The notes under the pieces were generated by a model. It was not told the DNA's origin. It did no database searches and worked only from the letters and a program-made list of their open reading frames with translations. Shown here in pieces: positions 16,069-26,326 of a DNA stretch of 45,900 nt. The stretch is taken from positions 14,137-60,036 of the forward strand of contig JAAVAC010000023.1 of the NCBI GenBank assembly GCA_014804265.1. Reading direction: 5' to 3'. The position numbers and the translations under genes were made by a program. The stretch comes from Lachnospiraceae bacterium (GTDB taxonomy: Bacteria > Bacillota > Clostridia > Lachnospirales > Lachnospiraceae). The stretch's first letter is position 1. Each line of letters begins with the position of its first letter.

Positions 16069-17067
16069 TCACTCTTCATAAGGAAGTCCAAAGTGAAGAT
16101 AGGCATCCTTAGTAGCCACTCTTCCCCTTGGAGTTCGGTTGATCAGTCCGTTTTTGATCAGATAAGGCTCATATACATCTTCAATAGTACCGGCATCTTC
16201 TCCAATGGCAGCCGCTAAAGTATCAAGACCTACCGGACCACCGTTAAATTTAAAAATCATGGTCTTTAACATATTCTGGTCCACATGATCCAGGCCAAGC
16301 TTATCCACATCCAAAAGGTCCAGCGCCGTAGCTGCCACTTCTTTCGTGATGATTCCATCGTACTTTACCTGGGCAAAATCCCGCACTCTTTTTAAAATGC
16401 GGTTTGCAAGCCTTGGGGTTCCCCTGCTTCTCTTTGCCAGTTCCACAGCCCCGTCCTTTTCGATTTCCACTTTGAGGATTGCCGCAGAATGAAGAATAAT
16501 CTGGGTAAGCTCTGCTACCGAATAAAATTCCAGCCTGTGTATGACCCCAAACCGGTCTCTTAAAGGTGCCGTCAAAAGTCCTGCCCTGGTGGTGGCGCCT
16601 ACTAAAGTAAATTTAGGCAGCTCTAACCGAATGGAACGGGCTGCGGAACCTTTTCCTATCATAATATCAATGGCATAATCCTCCATGGCGGGATACAGCA
16701 CTTCCTCCACCTGACGATTTAAACGATGGATTTCGTCCACAAAAAGCAGATCTCCCTCTGCAAGATTATTTAATATGGCAGCCATCTCTCCGGGCTTTTC
16801 AATGGCCGGACCGCTTGTGACCTTTAAATTCACTCCCATTTCATTGGCAATAATGCCGGCAAGCGTAGTCTTGCCAAGTCCGGGCGGCCCGTAAAAAAGT
16901 ACATGGTCCAGGGCATCTCCTCTTTGCTTTGCCGCCTCGATATAAATCTTCAAAGTTTCCTTTGCTTTGGATTGACCGATATAGTCAGTCAAATATTGCG
17001 GCCTTAAGGAGCCTTCAATTTTCTTATCCTCTTCCGTTATATTCGTTTCTATTACACGTTGTCCCAT
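16069..17067 (-). CDS. ruvB: Holliday junction branch migration helicase RuvB
   Basis: This 332-residue AAA+ motor moves Holliday junctions together with RuvA. Walker A GPPGLGKT (60-67), Walker [10 protein letters not shown], sensor 1 VGATTRAG, the arginine finger region LRDRFGV and the C-terminal winged helix ending RTPRGR are all present. The length is normal. It lies 15 bases downstream of ruvA in the usual order. No ruvC is adjacent, which is normal in Firmicutes that use RecU. Confidence 0.97.
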   Translation of the reverse strand: MGQRVIETNITEEDKKIEGSLRPQYLTDYIGQSKAKETLKIYIEAAKQRGDALDHVLFYGPPGLGKTTLAGIIANEMGVNLKVTSGPAIEKPGEMAAILNNLAEGDLLFVDEIHRLNRQVEEVLYPAMEDYAIDIMIGKGSAARSIRLELPKFTLVGATTRAGLLTAPLRDRFGVIHRLEFYSVAELTQIILHSAAILKVEIEKDGAVELAKRSRGTPRLANRILKRVRDFAQVKYDGIITKEVAATALDLLDVDKLGLDHVDQNMLKTMIFKFNGGPVGLDTLAAAIGEDAGTIEDVYEPYLIKNGLINRTPRGRVATKDAYLHFGLPYEE

Positions 17068-17082
17068 GAAATAACCTCATTA

Positions 17083-17709
17083 CTAAAATAAATGCTTTAA
17101 AGCTTCCTTTAATATATCTTCTGTAGTGGTGTTGTCTGTTACGGCAACCTTCTGAACTGCCTTTATGGTATCGCTTCTGGCATAACCAAGCGCCACCAAA
17201 GCCTCTATGGCATCTGCCTTGACCCGGCTGTCCGGCATTCCCATGCTTCCCATATCTGCGGCACCTGCACCATTCTCTAAAGAGCCTATGCTTTCAAGGG
17301 CTTCCTCCGGACTTACCTTGTCCCTTAAGTCTAAAATAAGCCGTTCCGCCGTCTTTTTTCCAATGCCCGGAGCTTTGGAAATCGCCTTTATATCTCCGGA
17401 ATAAATGGCAAGCCGTAAATCTGCAGCAGACAATACGGATAAAATGCCAAGGGCGCCTTTAGGACCAATGCCGCCCACCCCAATCATCTTCTTGAATAAA
17501 TCCAGCTCATCCCGGGAGGGAAAGCCATATAGCAAAAATGCATCTTCCTTCACATAAGTATAGGTATATATTTTTACCCGTTCTCCCACGCCAGGAAGCC
17601 TTGTTGCAAAATCAGAGGAAATGCGCACGTTGTACCCGATATCGTGTACATCCAGTACTACCAGATCCTCTGCAAGCTCTGCAATTTCTCCACATAAATA
17701 TCCAATCAT
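17083..17709 (-). CDS. ruvA: Holliday junction DNA-binding protein RuvA
   Basis: The protein has 208 residues. The N-terminal OB fold starts MIGYLCGEIAELAEDLVVLDVHDIGYNV. Helix-hairpin-helix motifs (GVGGIGPKGALGILS, APGIGKKTAERLILDLRDK) bind the junction. The C-terminal domain III (VKADAIEALVALGYARSDTIKAVQKV) contacts RuvB. It is the first gene of the ruvAB operon, with its own promoter. Confidence 0.97.
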   Translation of the reverse strand: MIGYLCGEIAELAEDLVVLDVHDIGYNVRISSDFATRLPGVGERVKIYTYTYVKEDAFLLYGFPSRDELDLFKKMIGVGGIGPKGALGILSVLSAADLRLAIYSGDIKAISKAPGIGKKTAERLILDLRDKVSPEEALESIGSLENGAGAADMGSMGMPDSRVKADAIEALVALGYARSDTIKAVQKVAVTDNTTTEDILKEALKHLF

Positions 17710-17749
17710 AAAAACCTCGCTGTTAGAATCATTTGTTTTGACATGTTAC

Positions 17750-17778
17750 AGTTTACCACAGCAGAACATATGTTTCAA
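17750..17778 (-). promoter_or_regulatory. ruvAB promoter
   Basis: On the minus strand TTGAAA (17778-17773), a 17-base spacer and TAAACT (17755-17750) lie about 40 bases upstream of ruvA. I saw no clear LexA box overlapping it. Confidence 0.7.
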
Positions 17779-17899
17779 GCTTTAAATACCGGTTTTTCAT
17801 AACTGTATTTTCTTTATGCAACAAATTATGGAGCTTTCATGATTCCAATGATTTCTCATCCACTTCACAAAAACCCCATACTCTGTTTTTTATTATTTT

Positions 17900-18385
17900 T
17901 TATTTATTATTGATATAATTTACAAGCCCTTCTGCTGCAATAATCTTTTGCATGAATTCCGGAAATGCCTGACCTTTAAATTCCGTTCCTTTTGTCCGGT
18001 TATAAATCATGCCGGAATCAAAATCCACTTCCACCTGGTCTCCCGCCTCAATTCCATTTGCCGCTTCCTTGCATTCAATAATCGGAAGCCCGATATTGAT
18101 AGCATTCCTGTAAAAAATCCGGGCAAAGGTCTCTGCAATGACACAGCTTACTCCTGCCGCCTTAATGGCAATGGGGGCATGCTCTCTGGAAGAGCCACAG
18201 CCGAAATTCTTTGTTGCCACGATGATATCTCCCTTTTGCACCTTATTTACAAACTCGTTATCAATATCTTCCATGCAATGGGTCGCTAACTCAGCCGGGT
18301 CCGAAGAATTTAAATATCTTGCCGGAATGATTACATCCGTATCCACATTATCGCCATATTTGAAAACTGTTCCTTTTGCGTTCAT
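17900..18385 (-). CDS. leuD: 3-isopropylmalate dehydratase small subunit
   Basis: This 161-residue swivel subunit of isopropylmalate isomerase catalyses the second step specific to leucine synthesis together with LeuC. It shows [16 protein letters not shown] at the start and the substrate-loop segment [17 protein letters not shown]. The short length and sequence match the archaeal-type LeuD, consistent with the 420-residue LeuC upstream. It follows leuC by 154 bases, a gap with an imperfect CCCCATG/CATGTGGG hairpin. The two are probably co-transcribed. No leuA or leuB is in the window. Confidence 0.95.
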   Translation of the reverse strand: MNAKGTVFKYGDNVDTDVIIPARYLNSSDPAELATHCMEDIDNEFVNKVQKGDIIVATKNFGCGSSREHAPIAIKAAGVSCVIAETFARIFYRNAINIGLPIIECKEAANGIEAGDQVEVDFDSGMIYNRTKGTEFKGQAFPEFMQKIIAAEGLVNYINNK

Positions 18386-18539
18386 GTTGTTCTCCTTTTT
18401 CTTTTATACCCACATGCTACATGGGGAATTTTCTTTTTTCTATCTTTTTTCATACACTTTTACTGTATATCGACGACAGCAATTCAATCATGATTTCCTA
18501 TTCAACTGAAAGCTTGACACCATAATCCGTGCAGATAGC

Positions 18540-19802
18540 CTACAGCTGTTCCGGACTGGAAATCCTTCCGGTTACGGCGCTGGCAGCGGCAACTGCAGGG
18601 CTTGCCAGATAGATTTCACTGTTTACATGTCCCATGCGCCCTACAAAATTCCGGTTCGTAGTCGAGACACATCGTTCACCTTCTGCCAGAATGCCCATAT
18701 ACCCTCCAAGACATGGACCGCAGGTAGGCGTACTGACTACGGCGCCTGCCTCTATGAAAATCTTCAAAAGTCCCTCTTCCATTGCCTGCATATAAATGGC
18801 CTGTGTGGCAGGAATGATAATGCAGCGCATTCCTTTTGCCACAGTACGTCCCTTTAATACCTTTGCAGCAGTCCGAAGATCATCAATCCTGCCATTGGTA
18901 CAGGAACCGATGACTACCTGGTCAATGCTGATATCCTCCTTGATCTCATCAATGGTCTTTGTATTTTCCGGCAGATGGGGAAATGCTATGGTAGGTCTTA
19001 AGGCACTAAGATCAATGGTATATTCTTCCTCATAGACTGCATCCTCATCCGCTTCATAAATCGTATAAGGCTTATGGGAATGCTCTTTTATATAAGCTTC
19101 TGCTAACTCATCCACTGGGAAGATTCCGTTTTTACCTCCTGCCTCAATTGCCATGTTAGCAATGGTAAACCGATCATCCATGGAAAGGCTTTTGATTCCC
19201 TCTCCCACAAATTCCATGGATTTATACAATGCACCATCTACCCCAATCATTCCAATAATATGTAAAATCACATCTTTTCCGCTGACCCACTGGCTCAGTT
19301 CTCCAATTAAGTTAAATTTAATGGCGCTTGGCACTTTAAACCATGCTTTTCCGGTTGCCATGCCTGCCGCCATATCCGTACTTCCAACACCTGTAGAAAA
19401 AGCTCCAAGTGCACCATAAGTACATGTATGGGAATCCGCTCCGATAATTACATCTCCGGCTACCGTCAGTCCCTTTTCCGGAAGCAGGGCATGTTCAATT
19501 CCCATCTGTCCCACTTCAAAATAATTGGTAATTTCATTTTTCTGTGCAAATTTTCTTACACACATGCAATGCTCCGCTGATTTAATGTCCTTATTTGGCA
19601 CAAAGTGATCTGGAACCAGGGCAATCTTATCTTTGTCAAAAACCCCTTCCACTTTCATTTTTTCCATTTCCTTAATGGCTACCGGACTGGTAATATCGTT
19701 TCCCAAAACCAAATCCAAATCGGCCTCAATCAACTGTCCCGCTTCCACCTTCTCCAGCCCCGCATGCGCAGCCAGAATCTTCTGAGTCATCGTCATACCC
19801 AT
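18540..19802 (-). CDS. leuC: 3-isopropylmalate dehydratase large subunit
   Basis: This 420-residue aconitase-family enzyme carries the Fe-S cluster ligands in SCTNG and CGPCLG. It begins [16 protein letters not shown] chose ATG 19802-19800 because GGAGG lies 10 bases before it; the in-frame extension to 19868 would encode the ribosome binding site itself. It isomerises 3-isopropylmalate through a dehydration-hydration cycle with LeuD. A LysR regulator is divergent, about 770 bases away, beyond two palindromic elements. Confidence 0.95.
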   Translation of the reverse strand: MGMTMTQKILAAHAGLEKVEAGQLIEADLDLVLGNDITSPVAIKEMEKMKVEGVFDKDKIALVPDHFVPNKDIKSAEHCMCVRKFAQKNEITNYFEVGQMGIEHALLPEKGLTVAGDVIIGADSHTCTYGALGAFSTGVGSTDMAAGMATGKAWFKVPSAIKFNLIGELSQWVSGKDVILHIIGMIGVDGALYKSMEFVGEGIKSLSMDDRFTIANMAIEAGGKNGIFPVDELAEAYIKEHSHKPYTIYEADEDAVYEEEYTIDLSALRPTIAFPHLPENTKTIDEIKEDISIDQVVIGSCTNGRIDDLRTAAKVLKGRTVAKGMRCIIIPATQAIYMQAMEEGLLKIFIEAGAVVSTPTCGPCLGGYMGILAEGERCVSTTNRNFVGRMGHVNSEIYLASPAVAAASAVTGRISSPEQL

Positions 19803-19878
19803 GTTCAAGCTTCCTCCTTTATTTTCTCCATGTAAATATCTTGTTTTTCTTACTATCCATGATATCATAGAAGGTGAT

Positions 19879-19902
19879 ATAAATAAAATACATGTTATTT
19901 AT
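19879..19902. promoter_or_regulatory. Imperfect palindrome upstream of leuC, possible regulator site
   Basis: Two 12-base halves match as an inverted repeat at 10 of 12 positions; the outer arms are ATAAAT and ATTTAT. It lies about 77 bases upstream of the leuC start and near a minus-strand TATGAT (possible -10). A LysR-type protein could bind here. The region is very AT-rich, so chance is a real alternative. Confidence 0.35.
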
Positions 19903-19970
19903 ATTTACTATGAATTGAGGTTATGATAAAATAGAGGGAAGGAAAGACTTGAAATGATAAAGAGGGGGAA

Positions 19971-20142
19971 TTGGATGGGGACGCAGGAGCCGGCAGAGCA
20001 GATAGAAGTCTTGAGGGCACGCTCCCGCTCTATGAAGACGCAGCAGTACTAACGCACCAAAATATGGTGCGTAAGGGCTGGCGACTTCATCAAGGCCCAC
20101 AAGACTTCTATCTGCTCTGCCGGCTCCTGCTGGGTATCGAAG
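19971..20142 (+). repeat. Structured palindromic repeat, copy C
   Basis: Perfect 30-bp arms (19983-20012 and 20101-20130) enclose an 88-nt core (20013-20100) that aligns to copies A, B and D without gaps. The boundary motifs GGATGGGGACG on the left and GTATCGAAG on the right are shared with copy A. In the core, CAG pairs with CTG where copies A, B and D have CGG with CCG, and ATGAAG pairs with CTTCAT where A and D have GCAAAG with CTTTGC. It lies between leuC and lysR. Confidence 0.9.
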
Positions 20143-20223
20143 TTCCCGTCTATATTTGAATTGCTTTTATGCTTTATGCAGACTCTTCTTTAATTGCAAT
20201 TCTAATAACGATAACAATATTGA

Positions 20224-20249
20224 TTGTGATAGTAACAGAAATATCACAA
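20224..20249. promoter_or_regulatory. Inverted repeat TTGTGATA-N10-TATCACAA
   Basis: Perfect 8-bp arms are separated by 10 bases, in the leuC-lysR intergenic region upstream of the large palindrome. It could be an operator for the LysR protein or another dimeric regulator. The spacing does not fit a CRP site, which needs N6. Confidence 0.4.
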
Positions 20250-20300
20250 AACCTACCGCCTAACCACGCACTTTTTATGTGTAGTGGCCGATGTAAAACA

Positions 20301-20527
20301 GCGGCAGAGGGAGGGCATAGGGCAACGGGCATTGTTTTTGGTGGCGCTTTTCCTTAACAGCCTGCCCAATACCCAGGGTAAAATTGCCATGGACGGCAAT
20401 TTTAGGCATATTGCGCCACGGACGGCGCTATATGCCGACCCGACCGGCCTCCAATCCCCTTCCCAGGCTGTTTAGGAAAAGCGCCATCAAAAACACCGCC
20501 CGTTGCCCTATGCCCTCCCTCTGCCGC
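20301..20527 (+). repeat. Large palindromic element with two internal hairpins
   Basis: Inverted arms of 64 bp (20301-20364 and 20464-20527) match at about 60 positions. The central 99 bases hold two hairpins with nearly identical hexaloops: AAAATTGCC-ATGGAC-GGCAATTTT (20380-20403), and a 13-bp stem with loop ACGGAC (20405-20436, one mismatch). The overall shape is a three-way or four-way junction. It is unrelated in sequence to the 88-nt-core family. The element ends 45 bases before the lysR start. Confidence 0.85.
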
Positions 20528-20572
20528 ATCCCCATATCAACCACCCACCTCAAAAAAGAAAGGACAAATTTT

Positions 20573-21463
20573 ATGGAAAACAACCTACACCTCTACTACA
20601 TCTTTTACACAGTATCCCTCCACAAAAACATATCCGGCGCCGCCAAGGAGCTGTTCATCAGCCAGCCAGCCATCAGCAAAGCCATATCCAAGCTGGAACA
20701 AAGCTTAAACACAAAGCTGTTTACAAGAAGCTCCCGGGGTGTCACCCTCACTTTTGAAGGAGAGCTTTTATTTGAACAGGTAAAAAAGGCATTTCTTTCC
20801 ATTAAATATGGGGAACAACAGCTAAAAAAGGCTGCTGACCTGGGAGTGTCCACTCTTTCCATTGGGGTGAGCACTACTCTTTGCAAATATGTTCTCCTTC
20901 CCTATCTAAAGCAATTTGTAAAGGATAATCCTCATATTAAGGTAAGCATCAGCTGTCAGTCCTCCTTAGAGACGATTGGCGATATTGAAAAAGGCACGTT
21001 GGATATTGGCTTGGTAGGAATACCCGCCAATCAGGAGCAGCTGGTTTATACTCCCATTGCGGAAATTCAGGATACGTTTATTGCCACAAAAACCTATTTA
21101 AAAAATTTAAAGATTCGTGAAGGAACAGACAGGAATCATTTATTTCAAAATGCGACTTTCATGATGCTGAATAAAGAAAATATATCCAGAAAGTTTATAG
21201 ACAGCTATCTTTCCAAAAATCAGATTGAGATTGGAAATTTGATTGAAATCGACACCATGGATCTTCTGATTGAATTTGCCAAGATTGATTTGGGAATCGC
21301 CTGTGTCATCCGAAATTTTGTAGAAGAGGAATTACAGCAGGGAATCCTTATGGAAATTCCTTTAAAGCATTCCATTTCCAAACGTAAGATTGGATTAGTT
21401 TACGAAGATTCAGAGCATGTGACCGATAGCATGAGGCGGTTTATTTCCTATTTTCATAAATAA
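20573..21463 (+). CDS. LysR family transcriptional regulator
   Basis: The protein has 296 residues. The N-terminal winged helix-turn-helix (about 1-60) reads LHLYYIFYTVSLHKNISGAAKELFISQPAISKAISKLEQ. The co-inducer domain (about 90-295) includes LSIGVSTTLCKYVLLPYL and GTLDIGLVGIP. I chose ATG 20573 because AAAGGA precedes it. A longer in-frame reading from 20384 runs through the palindromic element and is not credible. The gene is divergent from leuCD. LysR proteins usually control the divergent operon, so regulation of leuCD by a pathway metabolite is a reasonable inference, weakened by the long intergenic region. Confidence 0.92.
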   Translation: MENNLHLYYIFYTVSLHKNISGAAKELFISQPAISKAISKLEQSLNTKLFTRSSRGVTLTFEGELLFEQVKKAFLSIKYGEQQLKKAADLGVSTLSIGVSTTLCKYVLLPYLKQFVKDNPHIKVSISCQSSLETIGDIEKGTLDIGLVGIPANQEQLVYTPIAEIQDTFIATKTYLKNLKIREGTDRNHLFQNATFMMLNKENISRKFIDSYLSKNQIEIGNLIEIDTMDLLIEFAKIDLGIACVIRNFVEEELQQGILMEIPLKHSISKRKIGLVYEDSEHVTDSMRRFISYFHK

Positions 21464-21473
21464 GATATAACAA

Positions 21474-21510
21474 AGCGGAAGCTCCTGAACATCTTTTCAG
21501 GAACTTCGCT
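21474..21510. terminator. Terminator between lysR and the convergent DUF1189-like gene
   Basis: Arms 21474-21488 and 21497-21510 pair over about 14 bp with one bulge around an 8-base loop. Only a weak T-rich tail follows on the plus strand. It lies between two convergent stops and may serve both. Confidence 0.65.
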
Positions 21511-21517
21511 TAGCCGT

Positions 21518-22642
21518 TTATTTATAATACTGTTGCCAGTTCATGATGACCTCTTCCGCTGCTTCTTTTGTACAATTTAACAGCTGACACAAAGTATCCA
21601 TGGCGGACTCCTTTAGACCTACTAATAAGTATTTATCAACCAAATCCAAATCGGATTTTTGGCATACTGTTCCGTTTATCATAACGGTATCTTCTCCTTG
21701 TTCCAAAGGCCAGTTCCCGTAAGTTCCTGTCACCTGATTTTCCTGCCCCTGAAACCCGATTGGTTCCGTTGAAAAGGCATCCTGTCCATAATATCCCATA
21801 GGTTCTCCATAACCGTTATACAAGCCTGCCGTTCTCTGGGCCATTTCCTGTCTTTTGGCATCTGCACGGTTATTTGTGTAAATCACACCAACTACTAAAT
21901 AAACTGCTCCTAATATGAAATAAATAAATTGTGCAAATACAGTTGGCACAACGCTTAAGTATACCCCAAAAATAAGACCGGCTAACATGAGCATCGTATA
22001 CGTATAAATGCCAATCCGATATACCTGACCTCCTGATAAGCTTCTTTGGAATATCGCAGAAAAAATGCCTGCAAATAGTGCCAAAAACAATGCAGCTATG
22101 AAATGAATAATTGCTAAAAAGGGAAAGATAATAACCGAAAGCATCATAGATGCTTTTCTGATAAAGGATATGCTTTTTTCAAAAAGTTCGTCTCTGGTTC
22201 CCTTAACGTGAAGGTCCGAAAAATTCAACTCCCTATATTTATGGTCCTCATAAAGCAGAAGGTTTTTCCGGCTGATCAAAAGAATTCCTTCATAGTTTGT
22301 AGTGTCCATGATGTATTCCAAATCGCTTAGTTCAAACTTCTCAATCTCGGAGTCCGCACAGATAAATGAATTTTGAGCAGCTACCTGATAAGGCTCTTCT
22401 AAGTGAAGCTCCCCATCTTCCAGGTAAAAATCCGGCAATTCTTCTTTTAGTATCTGTGCAACGGCATCTAGATCCAATGACATCATCAATGATCCCATCC
22501 AGACAATCGAATAAAGAAGGGAAAACAATACTACAAACCCAATCATTCGACCGTTTCCGATTGTGATAAGACTTCCATATTGATCCGGCCTGAATAATGC
22601 AATCCACAACTGTTTAAAAAAGTTTAACTTTTCTCTTTTCAT
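21518..22642 (-). CDS. DUF1189-like membrane protein
   Basis: The protein has 374 residues. It has a short basic N-terminus (FFKQLWIALFRPDQYGSL), one transmembrane segment near 30-52, and an extracellular domain (about 55-160) with NSFICADSEIEKFELSDLEYIMDTTNYEGILLISRKNLLLYE. Four further membrane segments follow (about 165-255), then a polar Gly/Tyr/Gln-rich tail. The layout fits the DUF1189 family, in which an outside domain is inserted after the first membrane helix. Function unknown. The C-terminal 60 residues look like a small helical domain (LDLVDKYLLVGLKESAMDTLCQLLNCTKEAAEEVI). The start follows a large stem-loop, 22654-22726. Confidence 0.7.
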   Translation of the reverse strand: MKREKLNFFKQLWIALFRPDQYGSLITIGNGRMIGFVVLFSLLYSIVWMGSLMMSLDLDAVAQILKEELPDFYLEDGELHLEEPYQVAAQNSFICADSEIEKFELSDLEYIMDTTNYEGILLISRKNLLLYEDHKYRELNFSDLHVKGTRDELFEKSISFIRKASMMLSVIIFPFLAIIHFIAALFLALFAGIFSAIFQRSLSGGQVYRIGIYTYTMLMLAGLIFGVYLSVVPTVFAQFIYFILGAVYLVVGVIYTNNRADAKRQEMAQRTAGLYNGYGEPMGYYGQDAFSTEPIGFQGQENQVTGTYGNWPLEQGEDTVMINGTVCQKSDLDLVDKYLLVGLKESAMDTLCQLLNCTKEAAEEVIMNWQQYYK

Positions 22643-22653
22643 GCATTAAAAAC

Positions 22654-22726
22654 CCCCATTTTTTTGATAGCCGGAACTATTTCCAACTCCAGTTACAATT
22701 TCTATAACTATATCAAAAAAATGGGG
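22654..22726 (-). promoter_or_regulatory. Stem-loop immediately upstream of the DUF1189-like gene
   Basis: Perfect 16-bp arms (22654-22669 and 22711-22726) enclose 41 bases that include a small GGAA/TTCC hairpin. On the minus strand the 3' arm ends in GGGG, then GTTTTT and the ATG 10 bases later. It could be the terminator of the chemoreceptor gene upstream, or an attenuator or start-site occluder for the DUF1189-like gene, because its G run is the only purine-rich sequence available as a ribosome binding site. Confidence 0.6.
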
Positions 22727-22746
22727 AGTGCGTCAACTAAAAAACA

Positions 22747-24291
22747 TTAGGCTTCCAAAAGAGCTTCCAATTCTAAAATCATGGAATTCAGTTCATCCAC
22801 CTGTTGGGTCAAGGTTTCAATTTCTTTCGTATTGCTCTGAACCATTTGGGTTATATTGCTAAACTCTTCATTTTCGCTGTGGATTCTCTCCGCAATGTCT
22901 TCATTTACCGCTACGGTTTTTGAAATCACATTCTCTTGTTGCTTCTGCAAAGCATCTACAGAAGATATGGCATCCGTAGATTTCTTTAACAAATCCATCA
23001 TGCTGCGGATTCCCTGTACGGTTTCTAAGAGCACCTTGCTCTGATTCATCATCTGCTTGGCATTTATGTTCATAAATTCTGCCACCTCGGAAGTTCCGGT
23101 CTGGACTCTGTTTACCACCTCGTCTACCTTTAGCAAAGACTCTCTCGTGTTATTCGCCAGATTTCCTACTTCCTGTGCCACTACCGCAAAGCCCCTTCCT
23201 GCTTCTCCTGCCCTTGCGGCTTCTATGGACGCATTGAGTGCAAGAAGATTGGTGGATTCTGCAATTTCATTTATAATATTTAAGGTCTGTCCGATTTCAT
23301 CCGTTTCCATTAAAAGCTTTTCAGTCACTTCCATTGTATTCTTTGTGGACTCATCTACCGTTTCGCTAATATGAAGCAAATGATTCAAAGCTTTCTCATT
23401 GGAAGCCGAAATTTCAGTAAGATTCTTGGAAATCTGATCTGCAAGCTGCATCTTTTCTGCCATGTCGCTGCCCACTTTTTCTAAATCGGTAAGATTCTCG
23501 CTGCTTTCCCTTGATTTTTCCAGCATGGCGCTGTTACTATGTAATAAGCTTTCACTAATGGCCGATAACTCTTCCGTGGAAGCGCTTTCATTTTCAGCAG
23601 TGGCAAGCAGCGCCTGACTGGCAGCCCCTAATGATTGGGTTAGTTCCGTAACTTTTTTCAGTACCTGCTCAACCCGGTTGCTATTCTTTTCCACTTCATC
23701 CTTTTTGGCATTCAGCAAAAAGCAGGATACAAAATAATTTAACAGCAAAAGCCCCAGCATCGTTAAAAAGATGATAGCGATACGTACTAATATTTCCTGA
23801 AGTATAATCGACTTGTCCGGCATATTATACCCCGGTCGGATAAACCAGGCTGCTATGCTGGAAATACTAAGACCTCCAATTACACATATACTGAGTTTAA
23901 AATCCATGAAAAAGGAAATCAGAACAACAAAATAGTAAGCAACATACCAAAATTCACCTGTAGGGAGCAAAATCGTGAATCCAAAATAATTTAAGAACAC
24001 TGCAATGCTGACCAACAGCTTGACCCTGCCATAGCTTTTATAATTCAGCCTGCCGGTTTCCTTATCAATAATGGTACGGTACTGCAGAAATAATATGATT
24101 TCTTCTGGAAGGGCAATGCAGGCAAAGAAGATAAAAGCATGGAACCATTTCATGCTTTCAAAACAGCCTAGAAATTTCAATAATGGAAAACCCACAGACC
24201 CCACTGCGATGCTAAACATTATTACAATGACTACCAGCTTGCTCGTCTTTACATAATACTCTTCAATTACACTCATATTCTTGTTTTCCAT
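22747..24291 (-). CDS. Methyl-accepting chemotaxis protein without periplasmic sensor
   Basis: The protein has 514 residues from ATG 24291 (GGAGGAAAATTTC before it); the in-frame extension begins with TTG at 24354 and is less likely. About six hydrophobic segments fill residues 15-195, with no sizeable extracellular domain. The cytosolic signalling domain includes the highly conserved hairpin tip [23 protein letters not shown]. The sensor is therefore probably the membrane region itself, perhaps reading membrane state or an integral ligand. A strong stem-loop lies after the stop. No HAMP domain was recognised. Confidence 0.9.
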   Translation of the reverse strand: MENKNMSVIEEYYVKTSKLVVIVIMFSIAVGSVGFPLLKFLGCFESMKWFHAFIFFACIALPEEIILFLQYRTIIDKETGRLNYKSYGRVKLLVSIAVFLNYFGFTILLPTGEFWYVAYYFVVLISFFMDFKLSICVIGGLSISSIAAWFIRPGYNMPDKSIILQEILVRIAIIFLTMLGLLLLNYFVSCFLLNAKKDEVEKNSNRVEQVLKKVTELTQSLGAASQALLATAENESASTEELSAISESLLHSNSAMLEKSRESSENLTDLEKVGSDMAEKMQLADQISKNLTEISASNEKALNHLLHISETVDESTKNTMEVTEKLLMETDEIGQTLNIINEIAESTNLLALNASIEAARAGEAGRGFAVVAQEVGNLANNTRESLLKVDEVVNRVQTGTSEVAEFMNINAKQMMNQSKVLLETVQGIRSMMDLLKKSTDAISSVDALQKQQENVISKTVAVNEDIAERIHSENEEFSNITQMVQSNTKEIETLTQQVDELNSMILELEALLEA

Positions 24292-24491
24292 GAAATTTTC
24301 CTCCAACTTGTCATGTATTGATTCTATGAGTTTATCGACTTTATAAAGCCCCAAAACTTATAAATTATATCCATTATACAAGCTAACTTATATTTTTTCA
24401 ACAATATATAATAGGTTTTTTCTATTCTTGCATTTATTTTGCACAAATATATATTGATAAGAACAGAAAAAAACATCAATTTGTACAATAA

Positions 24492-24524
24492 AAGCCGTGG
24501 CACAATCTCTTGATGCCACAGCTT
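24492..24524 (-). terminator. ilvC terminator
   Basis: AAGCCGTGGCA (24492-24502) pairs with TGCCACAGCTT (24514-24524) with one mismatch. On the minus strand it is followed by a TTTTATT tail. It lies 32 bases after the ilvC stop. Confidence 0.88.
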
Positions 24525-24555
24525 TTTATAAAAATTGTCTAATGTAAAAATCCTA

Positions 24556-25584
<1,029 letters not shown>

Positions 25585-25713
25585 CTAAATAAGTTTAATA
25601 AAATTTTATTGAAAGTTAGTAGTTGCTAACTAATCATACGATTGTAACATTTTCTTCTGTACAACTTATGTACTTTCCGTTTTTCAAAATAAGCTCCAAC
25701 AGACATTAGAAAA

Positions 25714-26211
25714 TCACAGATAAGTAACATTTTCGATTCCCCTGCCAAGTCCTGCGATTCCGGTTCTTGCCAGCTCCAGTATTTCATAGCCGTCTAACAG
25801 GCCGATAAACGCTTCGATTTTATCCTGATCCCCTGTAAGCTCAATAATCAGGCTTTCCTTGGAAACATCGATAATATTGGCACGAAAAATATCCGCTACC
25901 GCTATGATTGCCTGCCTCTGCATGGGATCTGCCTTTACCTTGATCAGACAAAGCTCCCTGTATACGCTTTCTCCCTGCTTAAGTTCCTTAATGTCCCGAA
26001 TGTCCACCAGCTTGCCTACCTGCTTTTCAATCTGGTCTAAAATTTCATCATTGCCGCTTGTAACAATGGTAATCCTGGTAAACTTCGGATCAGCTGTCAC
26101 ACCTGCGGTAATGCTTTCAATATTATAGCCTCTTCTGCTGAACAAACCGGATATACGGCTTAAGACGCCGGGGGTGTTGTCCACTAAGAGCTGAAATACT
26201 TTTTTCTGCAT
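25714..26211 (-). CDS. ilvN: Acetolactate synthase small subunit (paralogue 1)
   Basis: This 165-residue regulatory subunit has an N-terminal ACT domain (KKVFQLLVDNTPGVLSRISGLFSRRGYNIESI) that normally binds valine, and a C-terminal ALS_ss domain (REQ-like YRELCLIKVKA ... YEILELARTGIAGLGRG). It modulates the IlvB catalytic subunit. This is the more canonical of two adjacent paralogues: the tail ARTGIAGLGRG is typical. It has its own strong promoter upstream and is followed by ilvC, so it may form a separate transcription unit. Confidence 0.93.
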   Translation of the reverse strand: MQKKVFQLLVDNTPGVLSRISGLFSRRGYNIESITAGVTADPKFTRITIVTSGNDEILDQIEKQVGKLVDIRDIKELKQGESVYRELCLIKVKADPMQRQAIIAVADIFRANIIDVSKESLIIELTGDQDKIEAFIGLLDGYEILELARTGIAGLGRGIENVTYL

Positions 26212-26242
26212 ATTATTGACCTCTTTCCTCTCGGTTCTTTCT

Positions 26243-26272
26243 ATTCTAACAGTAGATAAGTACCCTTGTCAA
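26243..26272 (-). promoter_or_regulatory. Promoter of the ilvN-ilvC unit
   Basis: On the minus strand a perfect TTGACA (26272-26267), an 18-base spacer and TAGAAT (26248-26243) lie in the 115-base gap between the two regulatory-subunit genes. It would give an RNA starting about 25 bases before ilvN. Confidence 0.75.
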
Positions 26273-26326
26273 TGTATGAAAACTACTCATGCTTACTATA
26301 ATCTACAGTTATAAAGAAGATTCTTA

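Noticed and set aside
17710-17780. LexA box at the ruvAB promoter
   Set aside because: No GAAC-N4-GTTC-type site could be matched near the promoter by eye.
19803-19868. Upstream in-frame start for leuC
   Set aside because: The extension translates the leuC ribosome binding site; LeuC proteins begin at the [10 protein letters not shown] segment.
20384-20572. 63-codon N-terminal extension of the LysR protein
   Set aside because: It encodes the large palindrome and has no homology to LysR proteins; AAAGGA before ATG 20573 and the helix-turn-helix position set the true start.
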